This document shows positions 24,836 to 33,028 of a DNA stretch of 64,000 nucleotides, in pieces. The notes under the pieces are model-generated. The model did not search any database and was not told where the DNA came from. It saw nothing but the letters and a program-made list of their open reading frames with translations. Within the stretch, counting starts at the first letter, position 1. Each line of letters begins with the position of its first letter. The DNA comes from CANMXU01 sp052030545 (GTDB taxonomy: Bacteria > Pseudomonadota > Gammaproteobacteria > Enterobacterales > Alteromonadaceae). The stretch spans positions 1-64,000 of the forward strand of contig NZ_JBPDIH010000001.1 of NCBI RefSeq assembly GCF_052030545.1, given 5' to 3'. The position numbers were made by a program, and so were the translations under genes.

Positions 24836-25453
24836 ATGTATTTTAATGGGCAATTTAAATTGCTAGGCAAGTGCGACATTGCTGAGCTAAAAACATTAGT
24901 TGACTCAATAACAACTGCCCAGTGGCAGGCTCATAATGAACGACAAAAAACCTTTGACGTGCATAGCCATACCAAAACTATTCCGCTTATTTTTGATGCC
25001 GACTTTCGTCATCGCTTTCCAACCACATTGCCAGCACTTGAACAATTTCAGCAAGCATTAGCGCCGGTTATGCAAACCATTGTTGAACACTTTAAATCAA
25101 TCACTATTATCACCCGTGGTGACAGACCCAACCCAGTTGCTAAGGGGTATTTTGTTCGTTTGATTTTAGTTAAATTAGCGCCACACAGTGAAATAGATGA
25201 GCATACCGACAATGGCTTTTCACTGAGTCGCGTACACCGTATACATTTACCTATTATCACCAATGAACACGTCGAATTTACCGTTGACGATGTGACAAAA
25301 AATTTGCAAGCGGGTGAGCTATGGGAAATCAATAATCGTGGTACTCACGGCGTTAAAAACTTATCAGAGCAGGCGCGCGTGCATTTTATTTTTGACTTTG
25401 TTATTCCGGGCGAAGTTGTCGAAGATCCGCTTAGCGGCACCTTGTTCGCATAA
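24836..25453 (+). CDS. Aspartyl/asparaginyl beta-hydroxylase family 2OG oxygenase (205 aa)
   Basis: A jelly-roll Fe(II)/2-oxoglutarate enzyme. The metal site is HTD (EIDEHTDNG) with the distal His in THGVKN, and the RVHFIFDF strand carries the 2OG-binding Arg. Members near TonB receptors and TPR-sulfotransferases are common in marine and caulobacterial genomes, but their target is unknown; family relatives hydroxylate Asp/Asn or Pro in proteins. There is no signal peptide. It lies 75 bases after the receptor and its stop touches the next start (25454), so it is clearly in the operon. Confidence 0.88.
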   Translation: MYFNGQFKLLGKCDIAELKTLVDSITTAQWQAHNERQKTFDVHSHTKTIPLIFDADFRHRFPTTLPALEQFQQALAPVMQTIVEHFKSITIITRGDRPNPVAKGYFVRLILVKLAPHSEIDEHTDNGFSLSRVHRIHLPIITNEHVEFTVDDVTKNLQAGELWEINNRGTHGVKNLSEQARVHFIFDFVIPGEVVEDPLSGTLFA

Positions 25454-28400
25454 ATGGTGCTTATGAATATTTCGTGTAACGACACCATAGAACATACCAA
25501 AGACCTCGCACAACAAGTGCAGGCATTGTTACAACATAAAAATTTCAGCCAAGCAAAAAAACTTGTACAGCCGTTAATTGAACAGCAACCAGAAAGCAGT
25601 ACAGGTTATTTGTTAATGGCAAAAATACATGCCGCTAGCGGTTCATTTGAAGCACAAATAGAATCACTTGATCAGGCGCTGCATTTATCTGCTCATTCAA
25701 GCGAAATATTAGCAGACATAGCACAGGCGTATTTAAACTTATGCCAACTAAAAAATGCCTATCACTTTGCCAACTTAGCGTTAGATGCGCAGCCAAATAA
25801 CGCTGAGCTACTGCAAAAAATAGCCAATATTTATAATAAATTAGGCAAGTATGAGCAGGCGATACCTGTGCTTGAACAAGCCATAGTCAAAAACAGCAAT
25901 AATTATCAGCTTTATTATGCTCTTGGCAGTTCGCTTACTTTGTGTGGAAAAATAGCCCCAGCTATTAGTGCTTACCAACAAGCATTAACGCTTAATCCAA
26001 ATGCTGGTGTTGTTTACGCAGCGTTAAGCAAGGCGCGCACAGCCAATAGTCAAAACAACAATGTAGAGCAACTGCGCACGTTAGCCAAAGCCGAAACCGA
26101 TGCTAAAATCGCCATTAGTATTTATCATGGTCTTGCTAAAGAACTTGACGATTTAGGCCTATATAGCGAAGCATTTAAAGCGCTAAGCAAAGGGAAAAAT
26201 CGTTTACGTGCCGTTTGCCGCCATCAACCTAAAAATGGCGCAAAAATTATTCGCGGTTTAACGGCGCTTTATCAAAACTTTGGGCAAGAAATTAATGCAG
26301 CGACTGAGGCTACAAATGCGAGTGACGCTGCGCCTATTTTTGTTACCGGTATGCCAAGAACTGGCACCACCATTGTCGAGAGAATACTCACCAATCATCA
26401 AGACGTTGCCACTATAGGCGAGTCAATTGAGTTAAGTTTATTGCTTAAGCAGCAATGCCAGCAAAAATACGCCGGTTTAATTGAGCCAGAGGTATTAGCC
26501 AAGTCATGGTCTACCATTAATTTTGAGCAACTAGGGCGTGATTATATTGATAACATCGGCTTTCTTTGCGATAGCAAACAACGCTTTGTTGATAAGTTAC
26601 CGTTAAATATTTTAATGGCGGGCGTTATTTTACGTGCTTTGCCAAAAGCAAAAATTGTCTGCTTAGTGCGTGACCCATTTGATACTATTATTGGTAATTA
26701 TCGACAGAATTTTGAACAAGCCAGCGGCACGTATGCGCATACCCTCGATTTGCATGCACTCGCTGATTATGTCTATGAATTTAGAATGCTTGTTGCAAGT
26801 TTACAGCAGCAATTTCCAGCGCGATTTATGGCGGTTGAATATGAAAGCTTGGTTGAAAATCCTGAGCTTGAAGCGAAAAAACTGTTTGAATTTTGCCAAT
26901 TAAGCTGGCAGCCAACATGCTTAGCCATTAATAAAAATAGTGCGCCCGTTGGCACAGCAAGTGCGGCGCAAGTACAACAGCCAATTCATACAAAAGCTAT
27001 TGGTCATTCACGCCATTATTTGTTTTGCTTACAAGATGTTAAAGCCGCATGGCAAGCCAAGGAAAATACTATCGAACCCTCAGCTCAGCTGCCCGAACTC
27101 TATTACCAAGCGCAAACACTGTTTCAGCAACAAAAATACCATCAGGCTGAAGAAATGATGGAGCGCTTAATCGCGCAAGAAGCCGAACATGTGCGTTATT
27201 ATCAATTAATGGCGCAAATTAAAGAGATGCGCGGTTCATACCAAGAGCAAATTAACAATTTACACCAAGCATTAGTCTTAACACCGGACGTTGGTGAGTA
27301 CTTAATCACAATTGCTTTTGCACATCTAAATTTGGGGCAATTTGAACAGGCAATCGTTCATGCCGATTTAGCCGCTAAAGACAGTAATAATAGTGCAGAA
27401 ATATTGAGTTTAATTTCCAAGCTTTATAGTAAATTGGGCATTTACGATCAAGCAGCGCAGGTGCTAGAACAGGCAGTTAAGTTAAATAGCCAAGATGCTA
27501 AGCTTTATTACCGTTTAGGCGGCGCCTTAACCTTATGTGGCAAAATAAAAGCGGCCGTTGCGGCTTATCAACAATCAATAGCGCTGGAGCCGAACGACCC
27601 ATTAGTTTATGCCGCGTTAAGTAAAGCTCGAAAAGCAACAGAAACCGACAATAATATCGAACAGCTACAGGCATTAGTGGTAAAACATCGCAACCCGTGG
27701 ACCGCTATTAACGTTTATCATGGTTTGGCAAAAGAGTTAGATGATTTAGGGCGATATGAAGAGGCCTATAAAACCTTAACCCGAGGTAAAAAAAGGCTTC
27801 GTTCGGTGTGTGCGTTTAATCCCTTTAGTGGCGCAGAAAATATCAAGGCATTGAGCGCTTTATATTGCGACCGAGCTAACGAGATAAACACCGCTAACTC
27901 GAATAGCGCTGCTAGCACAGGAAATGACAGCGCGCCTATTTTTATCACAGGTATGCCACGCACGGGAACAACAGTGATTGAGCGCATGTTAACTAATCAT
28001 GATGAGGTGATCACCGTCGGCGAGCGTTTTCAATTGAGTGCGCTATTAAAGCAACATTGCCAACGCGGTTTTGCTGGGTTAGTCGATGCTCAGGTGCTTA
28101 AAGAAGTGTGGTCAACTATCGACTTTGCCAAACTTGGTGATGACTATATTAAGAGTGTTGACTACCTTTCACACGGTAGTCATCGATTTGTTGATAAATT
28201 GCCCCTGAATATTTTACTGACTGGGGTGATTTTACGCGCCTTGCCCAAGGCAAAAGTGATTTGCTTACTGCGCGACCCACTCGATACCATTATTGGCAAT
28301 TATCGCCAAGTATTTGAACAGGCAAGTGGCGCTTATGCGCATACGCTAGATTTAGATGCTTTAGCTAATTTTGTTTATGAATTTAGACAGTTAGTTAAAA

Positions 28401-28675
28401 CACTGAAGCAGCAATTCCCACAACGTTTTATGGTAGTGCATTATGAAGATGTGGTTGAACAGCCCGCCGCGCAAGGGCAAAAGCTATTTGAATTTTGTCA
28501 GTTAACCTGGCACGAGCGTTATTTAGCTATTCATAAAAATAAAGCGCCGGTTGGCACCGCAAGTGCTGCGCAGGTGCAAGAGCCTATTCATAAAAAGTCG
28601 TTAGGGAAATCTCATCATTATCAGTTTTGTTTGACGCAAATTAAGCAAGCGTTTGCTAGCGCACAAGAGGTGTAG
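25454..28675 (+). CDS. Tandem duplicated TPR-sulfotransferase (1073 aa)
   Basis: The protein consists of two copies of a TPR-plus-sulfotransferase unit, residues 1-535 and 540-1073. Each unit has about five TPR repeats and then a Sulfotransfer_3-type domain. The PAPS-binding 5'-PSB loops are GMPRTGTT at about residues 299-306 and again near 833-840. The 3'-PB motifs are LVRDPFDTIIGNYR and LLRDPLDTIIGNYR. Both copies keep these motifs, so both may be active. Single-unit homologues are about half this length. It has no signal peptide, so it would act in the cytoplasm on a protein or glycan acceptor. The ATG at 25454 directly follows the previous stop; ATG 25463 is the alternative. Confidence 0.9.
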   Translation: MVLMNISCNDTIEHTKDLAQQVQALLQHKNFSQAKKLVQPLIEQQPESSTGYLLMAKIHAASGSFEAQIESLDQALHLSAHSSEILADIAQAYLNLCQLKNAYHFANLALDAQPNNAELLQKIANIYNKLGKYEQAIPVLEQAIVKNSNNYQLYYALGSSLTLCGKIAPAISAYQQALTLNPNAGVVYAALSKARTANSQNNNVEQLRTLAKAETDAKIAISIYHGLAKELDDLGLYSEAFKALSKGKNRLRAVCRHQPKNGAKIIRGLTALYQNFGQEINAATEATNASDAAPIFVTGMPRTGTTIVERILTNHQDVATIGESIELSLLLKQQCQQKYAGLIEPEVLAKSWSTINFEQLGRDYIDNIGFLCDSKQRFVDKLPLNILMAGVILRALPKAKIVCLVRDPFDTIIGNYRQNFEQASGTYAHTLDLHALADYVYEFRMLVASLQQQFPARFMAVEYESLVENPELEAKKLFEFCQLSWQPTCLAINKNSAPVGTASAAQVQQPIHTKAIGHSRHYLFCLQDVKAAWQAKENTIEPSAQLPELYYQAQTLFQQQKYHQAEEMMERLIAQEAEHVRYYQLMAQIKEMRGSYQEQINNLHQALVLTPDVGEYLITIAFAHLNLGQFEQAIVHADLAAKDSNNSAEILSLISKLYSKLGIYDQAAQVLEQAVKLNSQDAKLYYRLGGALTLCGKIKAAVAAYQQSIALEPNDPLVYAALSKARKATETDNNIEQLQALVVKHRNPWTAINVYHGLAKELDDLGRYEEAYKTLTRGKKRLRSVCAFNPFSGAENIKALSALYCDRANEINTANSNSAASTGNDSAPIFITGMPRTGTTVIERMLTNHDEVITVGERFQLSALLKQHCQRGFAGLVDAQVLKEVWSTIDFAKLGDDYIKSVDYLSHGSHRFVDKLPLNILLTGVILRALPKAKVICLLRDPLDTIIGNYRQVFEQASGAYAHTLDLDALANFVYEFRQLVKTLKQQFPQRFMVVHYEDVVEQPAAQGQKLFEFCQLTWHERYLAIHKNKAPVGTASAAQVQEPIHKKSLGKSHHYQFCLTQIKQAFASAQEV

Positions 28676-28678
28676 TTG

Positions 28679-29365
28679 ATGATTGTTTGTAATAAATTCG
28701 TATTTTTACATTTGCATAAATCAGGAGGTACCTTTGTTAATCAAATGATGGCGGCGTGCATCCCGTATGCTAGGCAAATTGGCTATCATTTTCCATATCA
28801 TGAGCTACCTTGTAGTTTTAGACGCTTACCTGTGGTTGGTACGGTGAGAAATCCGTGGGACTATTATGTTTCTTGGTATCACTTTCAGGCGCAAATGAAA
28901 CAGCCGCACCCACTTTTTATGTGCGTAAGTGACAACAAACGCTTAGGGTTTGAACAAACTATTCTAAATTTATTAAAGCTGGGTCAAGATGAGTCTTTAT
29001 TTACGCAATATCATCAACAATTGCCGAACAAGTTTATGACCCAAGGGATCAATTTAACTAAGCAGTGTTTGTTGGCGCATAAAGATAGCGACAAAGGGTT
29101 TTATAGCTTTTTGTACGAGCGGCTATATCATGGCGCATCCGCACCGATTATCATCAAAATGGAAGGATTACGTGATGGCTTAAATAGTTTGATTGAGCAA
29201 TTACAATTGCAGCCAGAGCAACGAATACGCGCCTTTTTGCGTGATGTACCAAAACTGAATACAAGCGTGCACAATAACTATCAATCATATTATTCAAACT
29301 CATTAAAACAAGCTGTAGCAAAAGCTGATGCTACCACTATAAATCAGCATAATTATGTTTTTTAG
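28679..29365 (+). CDS. Sulfotransferase family protein (228 aa)
   Basis: A short sulfotransferase without TPRs. The 5'-PSB loop HLHKSGGTFVNQMM is at about residues 11-24 and the 3'-PB motif GTVRNPWDYYVSWYHF near 58-73, as in Sulfotransfer_2-type enzymes that act on carbohydrates or proteins. Its start follows the previous stop by 3 bases, so translation is coupled. Together with the duplicated protein before it, the operon holds three sulfotransferase domains. The acceptor is unknown. Confidence 0.85.
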   Translation: MIVCNKFVFLHLHKSGGTFVNQMMAACIPYARQIGYHFPYHELPCSFRRLPVVGTVRNPWDYYVSWYHFQAQMKQPHPLFMCVSDNKRLGFEQTILNLLKLGQDESLFTQYHQQLPNKFMTQGINLTKQCLLAHKDSDKGFYSFLYERLYHGASAPIIIKMEGLRDGLNSLIEQLQLQPEQRIRAFLRDVPKLNTSVHNNYQSYYSNSLKQAVAKADATTINQHNYVF

Positions 29366-29405
29366 CTACACAAATATTTGAGAATTTAACTGGGGAAATA
29401 TTGCT

Positions 29406-30167
29406 ATGTCTAATGAAAATTATCAATCAATTTGCGCAACTGCTCACGCTGATATGCGCATTAAAGCAAACGTGGGTTGTACGCACCTTGCGGCGCTTAA
29501 TAACTCTGCTGTACTGGCCGAAGAAGTGGCTGAAATGTCGGGCAGCTGCCCGGTGGTATTTTTACAAAACGAAGAAGCAGGGAGTTTTCAGTTATCAGCA
29601 CTTTTTGCCTTGTTACCCGATGAAAATTTATTCATCGATAAGCAGGGAAATTGGACCGGAACCTATATTCCGGTGGGGCTTAACTTAGACCCTTTTGCCG
29701 TTTTTGTCGGCGCTGAAAAAGAAAGTGACCGCATGAAAATTCGCAAAGACTCGTCGCGTTTATCAACATCTGAAGGTGAAAAGTTATTTGAAAACGGCCA
29801 AGAAAGTGCGTATTTAACAGACATAAAAGCACAGCTTGAAACGGTTATTGATGCGTCAGTGCAAACGGAACGATTTATTCAAAACTTGGTTAATCGCAAC
29901 TTATTGTCGCAATTTGCTATTAAAATTGAAGGTTTGCCAGAAGGGCCAAAAGTCATTAACGGCTTATATACCATCAATACGGACGAGTTTGCCTATCTAA
30001 CCAATGAAGATGTCTTAATGTTTCATGAAATGCATTATTGGGGGCCTATTTACGCCATTCAACATTCAATGAAGCAGTTTAAAAAATTAGTACAGCTTCA
30101 CAATATTCGTCATCCTGGCGTTAAAATTAAATTGACGCTACATATTGATAAAGAAGACGCTGAATAA
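29406..30167 (+). CDS. SapC family protein (253 aa)
   Basis: The SapC fold is recognised by SCPVVFLQNEEAGSFQLSAL, ENLFIDKQGNWTGTYIPVGL, the RKDSSRLSTSEGEKLFENGQ region and FHEMHYWGPIYAIQ near the C-terminus. SapC was named from the Campylobacter S-layer region; in gammaproteobacteria it is nearly always found next to TonB receptors, with an unknown role. There is no signal peptide. It closes the receptor operon, 40 bases after the sulfotransferase. Confidence 0.88.
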   Translation: MSNENYQSICATAHADMRIKANVGCTHLAALNNSAVLAEEVAEMSGSCPVVFLQNEEAGSFQLSALFALLPDENLFIDKQGNWTGTYIPVGLNLDPFAVFVGAEKESDRMKIRKDSSRLSTSEGEKLFENGQESAYLTDIKAQLETVIDASVQTERFIQNLVNRNLLSQFAIKIEGLPEGPKVINGLYTINTDEFAYLTNEDVLMFHEMHYWGPIYAIQHSMKQFKKLVQLHNIRHPGVKIKLTLHIDKEDAE

Positions 30168-30203
30168 CCAATTTACGCTCAAAATATGTACCGTTTAATG
30201 TAC

Positions 30204-30234
30204 TAAGACCTGAGTGCTTTGGCGCTCAGTCTTG
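30204..30234 (+). terminator. Probable terminator of the receptor operon
   Basis: AAGACCTGAGTGC and GCGCTCAGTCTT pair with one bulge around TTTG, and a T-rich run follows. Confidence 0.65.
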
Positions 30235-30574
30235 GTTTCGGTAATGGGCTTCAGTAATAGGCGTCAGTCATTGGTTTTAATGTTGCTTTTTCGTCTTTTT
30301 AGTTTTTTTAGATATAGCTTTTAGCGCGTGTTTTTAGTACTAGCTTTCAATGTTAGTACCGAACTTTTTTGTATGTTATCAATAAAAGTCTGTTTGTTGT
30401 TGTGTTAATTAAACAATAACAAGGTAATAGATCCTCCCTTTCATCAACCTTTAATTTTTACTCTGTATAAAATAAAAATTATTTCGTTTTATATTTCGAT
30501 TATTTAATTGAAATTTCTCAAGTTTTGTTTTTATGTTTATTTCTTACTATGTCTTTCGTATTTGATTGTCTTGA

Positions 30575-30594
30575 CTTTCAATTCTTTTCGTTAT
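30575..30594 (+). promoter_or_regulatory. CTTTCR direct-repeat site upstream of the 30785 gene
   Basis: CTTTCAATTCTTTTCGTTAT keeps the 10-base spacing (CTTTCA, then TTTTCG). A further CTTTCGTATTTG lies at 30553. The palindrome TGTATGAAATTCATACA (30601-30617) follows at once and could belong to a second regulator. Confidence 0.55.
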
Positions 30595-30784
30595 AGCTTT
30601 TGTATGAAATTCATACATTTCATTAGCTTTGAAACTATTTAGCAAAAAGAAAGAAATGGTGAATTAAAAAGGCTGCGATTTACATGCCTTATAGGACGGA
30701 AAGAAGTCATTAGGGATAAAAGAAGAAGGTAAAGCTGACCGTTTTATTTTCTACCATAAAAATTAATTATAAATAGGAATCATG

Positions 30785-32923
30785 ATGACAAGAAAAATCG
30801 TAATGTTGGCTTATACCGTTTTAGCGGTGATGTCAGCTAATGTATTGGCCGCCAATACCGCCCATAAACTTTGGGACGTACAAGACAAAGACGTTAGACG
30901 AGCAGTATGGTTATGGAACTCGGTTGAAGCGACCCGTTATAACCAAATTCCAGGTAATGAAAGTTCGAGTGATCGCAACCGTTATTGGGATATGGCTGAT
31001 CCTGCAAACCCACAGCCTCATGAAAAAGTCTCTGAACGTTTTTGGGATAACTATAAAGGCATTCAAGATTTACTACTTGATTATTATGCCAATAAATCAA
31101 TAAACACCGTCTATTTATCTCATATGATCTGGCAATACAACCCAGAGCTGCAAGCAGGGGAAATTCCACGTCCAGACGATTTGGCGGCATTTGTCCGTAA
31201 GGCGAATGCAAAAAATATCAAAGTATGGGGACTGTTTTACTTATGGGATACTTGGTATGACGAAAATGGCAATAAACAAGTAAGTCTAGATTACATGGGC
31301 GATCATGAAAACGGTGAGCACATTAGCGTGGCAGAAACGATCATGGATGCCGTTGGTCGATATAACCAAGCCTATCCAGATGCGGGCCTTGTAGGTGTGC
31401 AAAATGACCAAGAACCAAAATCATTAGATTTATTAGTCCCTTTGATTGAGTTTGCCCAAGCAGCAACTGATCGTTCAAAGCAGTGGAACGCAAGCTTAAC
31501 TTCACAAGGTGCTCGTCCATTTATATTCTCGCAAACCTACCGCAGTGCTTATATTAAAACCCAGAAAGTTACTTTTAATGGCGTTAGAAAATTTGCCTCG
31601 GAGCATTTGTTAGATGTTTCTGATCATGCCGCTTTTATGGACTACACCGACAATGCATCGAAATTTAAAGGTGATGGTGAGTTACTACTTGCGCAAGCCG
31701 ATGCTGCCTCAGGAGATAAGCGCGTAGTACTTGGCACTGAAGTGAACGATTTACATGATGCATGGCCAGACTCAGAATATGAAACTTGGTATGAAGAAAT
31801 TGAAGCTGAAGGCAATAACACCCGCTTTAATGAGTTTGAAGCTGCAATGGACAATGCCGAAAGCTCATTCATGACTTATGACTCGTACGAGCGTATAGCG
31901 ATTCATTCTTCTCTAGGTTACTTCAAGCATTGGTTTAGAGGCGATGCGCCAAATGACATTGCTGACGAACACGATAGTGCGGGTACGACATGGAATCCAA
32001 GTGTGGTTGACTTAACGCAAGATGCTTCACCTTGGGCAACTGATGTAGATGGCTATTTACCGGGTGAAAACCCTGGTAGCGGTGGCGGAAGTGGCAGTTC
32101 AAATTTATTCTCGGATGACTTTGAAAATGGCTCGTTAGTCACTGGTGGTTGGACAAATGCTGGTAGTGGTGTCACAGAAATCGCTTTAGCCGCGTCATAC
32201 AACAGTACCTATGGCGCACGTGTTAAAAATGGTGCAATTTTAACGAAAACACTATCAACGCTTGGTTATGACAATGTCAGTATCAGCTATGATCGTAACA
32301 CCTTAAACTTTGCCGGCAGTGAAAACTTAACGGTGCAATGGTCTGTAGACGGCAGTAATTGGACAACGTTAGAAGTTACTCAAAGCAGCAGCTGGGCAAA
32401 TAAGCAGTTTAACTTGCCGTCTGCTGCCAATAATCAAACACAATTAACCATTCAATTTGCCACTAACGGCAATCGCAATGCTGAAAAAGCCTTTATTGAT
32501 AATGTGATTGTCAGCGCTGAAGTAGCCGAAGGCGAACCAACACCAGAACTACTTACAAATAAAGGTTTTGAAGATGGTAATACCTTCTGGCAATACTGGA
32601 TAGCCAATCGTGTTAGCAATAATGCCAGAACGGGCAGTTACGCCGGTGAAGTATCTTCAGGTGGAGATATTAAAGCGACGGTTACCGGTTTGAAAGCGAA
32701 TACAACTTACACTTTAAGTGCTTATCTAAAAACCTCAGGAAAAATTGGTTTATATGTTCGAAATTACGGTGGGACTAAGTTATCAACCACCACCACATCT
32801 TCGGGCTATACCAAGAAAAGCTTAACCTTTACTACCGGCGCAACTGATACATCAGCAGAGATTTATGTCTATGGCGCATCAGGCACTAGCTATGTCGATG
32901 ACTGGGACTTAGTTGAGCAATAA
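30785..32923 (+). CDS. Secreted TIM-barrel protein with two C-terminal binding modules, possible glycoside hydrolase (712 aa)
   Basis: After a signal peptide (cleavage near VLAA|N) a domain of about 410 residues looks like a beta/alpha barrel: INTVYLSHMIWQY, IKVWGLFYLWDTWYDENG, GLVGVQNDQEP, RPFIFSQTYRS, AAFMDYTDNASKF, KRVVLGTEVND. Glu210 in NDQEP and Glu319 in GTEVN fall at strand ends like the acid/base and nucleophile of clan GH-A enzymes. I cannot name a family. A Gly/Ser linker (about 425-435) leads to a beta-sandwich (437-580) and a CBM_4_9-like module (588-712), both also in the next gene. ATG 30782 or 30785 follows TAGGA. Confidence 0.7.
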   Translation: MTRKIVMLAYTVLAVMSANVLAANTAHKLWDVQDKDVRRAVWLWNSVEATRYNQIPGNESSSDRNRYWDMADPANPQPHEKVSERFWDNYKGIQDLLLDYYANKSINTVYLSHMIWQYNPELQAGEIPRPDDLAAFVRKANAKNIKVWGLFYLWDTWYDENGNKQVSLDYMGDHENGEHISVAETIMDAVGRYNQAYPDAGLVGVQNDQEPKSLDLLVPLIEFAQAATDRSKQWNASLTSQGARPFIFSQTYRSAYIKTQKVTFNGVRKFASEHLLDVSDHAAFMDYTDNASKFKGDGELLLAQADAASGDKRVVLGTEVNDLHDAWPDSEYETWYEEIEAEGNNTRFNEFEAAMDNAESSFMTYDSYERIAIHSSLGYFKHWFRGDAPNDIADEHDSAGTTWNPSVVDLTQDASPWATDVDGYLPGENPGSGGGSGSSNLFSDDFENGSLVTGGWTNAGSGVTEIALAASYNSTYGARVKNGAILTKTLSTLGYDNVSISYDRNTLNFAGSENLTVQWSVDGSNWTTLEVTQSSSWANKQFNLPSAANNQTQLTIQFATNGNRNAEKAFIDNVIVSAEVAEGEPTPELLTNKGFEDGNTFWQYWIANRVSNNARTGSYAGEVSSGGDIKATVTGLKANTTYTLSAYLKTSGKIGLYVRNYGGTKLSTTTTSSGYTKKSLTFTTGATDTSAEIYVYGASGTSYVDDWDLVEQ

Positions 32924-33028
32924 AAAGTCGAGGTTGTTGTTGCTAAGCAATAACAGCCTTATTTTAAATTTATTACTTTAAGTTTGTACAAAAAAACAAT
33001 AATGTAAACGCAGTAGGAGATAACGATA

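Noticed and set aside
29401..29688. 95-residue frame overlapping SapC in another phase
   Set aside because: It shadows a clear SapC gene, and its composition is not protein-like.
30601..30617. Palindrome TGTATGAAATTCATACA as a second confirmed operator
   Set aside because: It is a good inverted repeat upstream of the 30785 gene, but I found no second copy in the window, so I only mention it under the neighbouring site.
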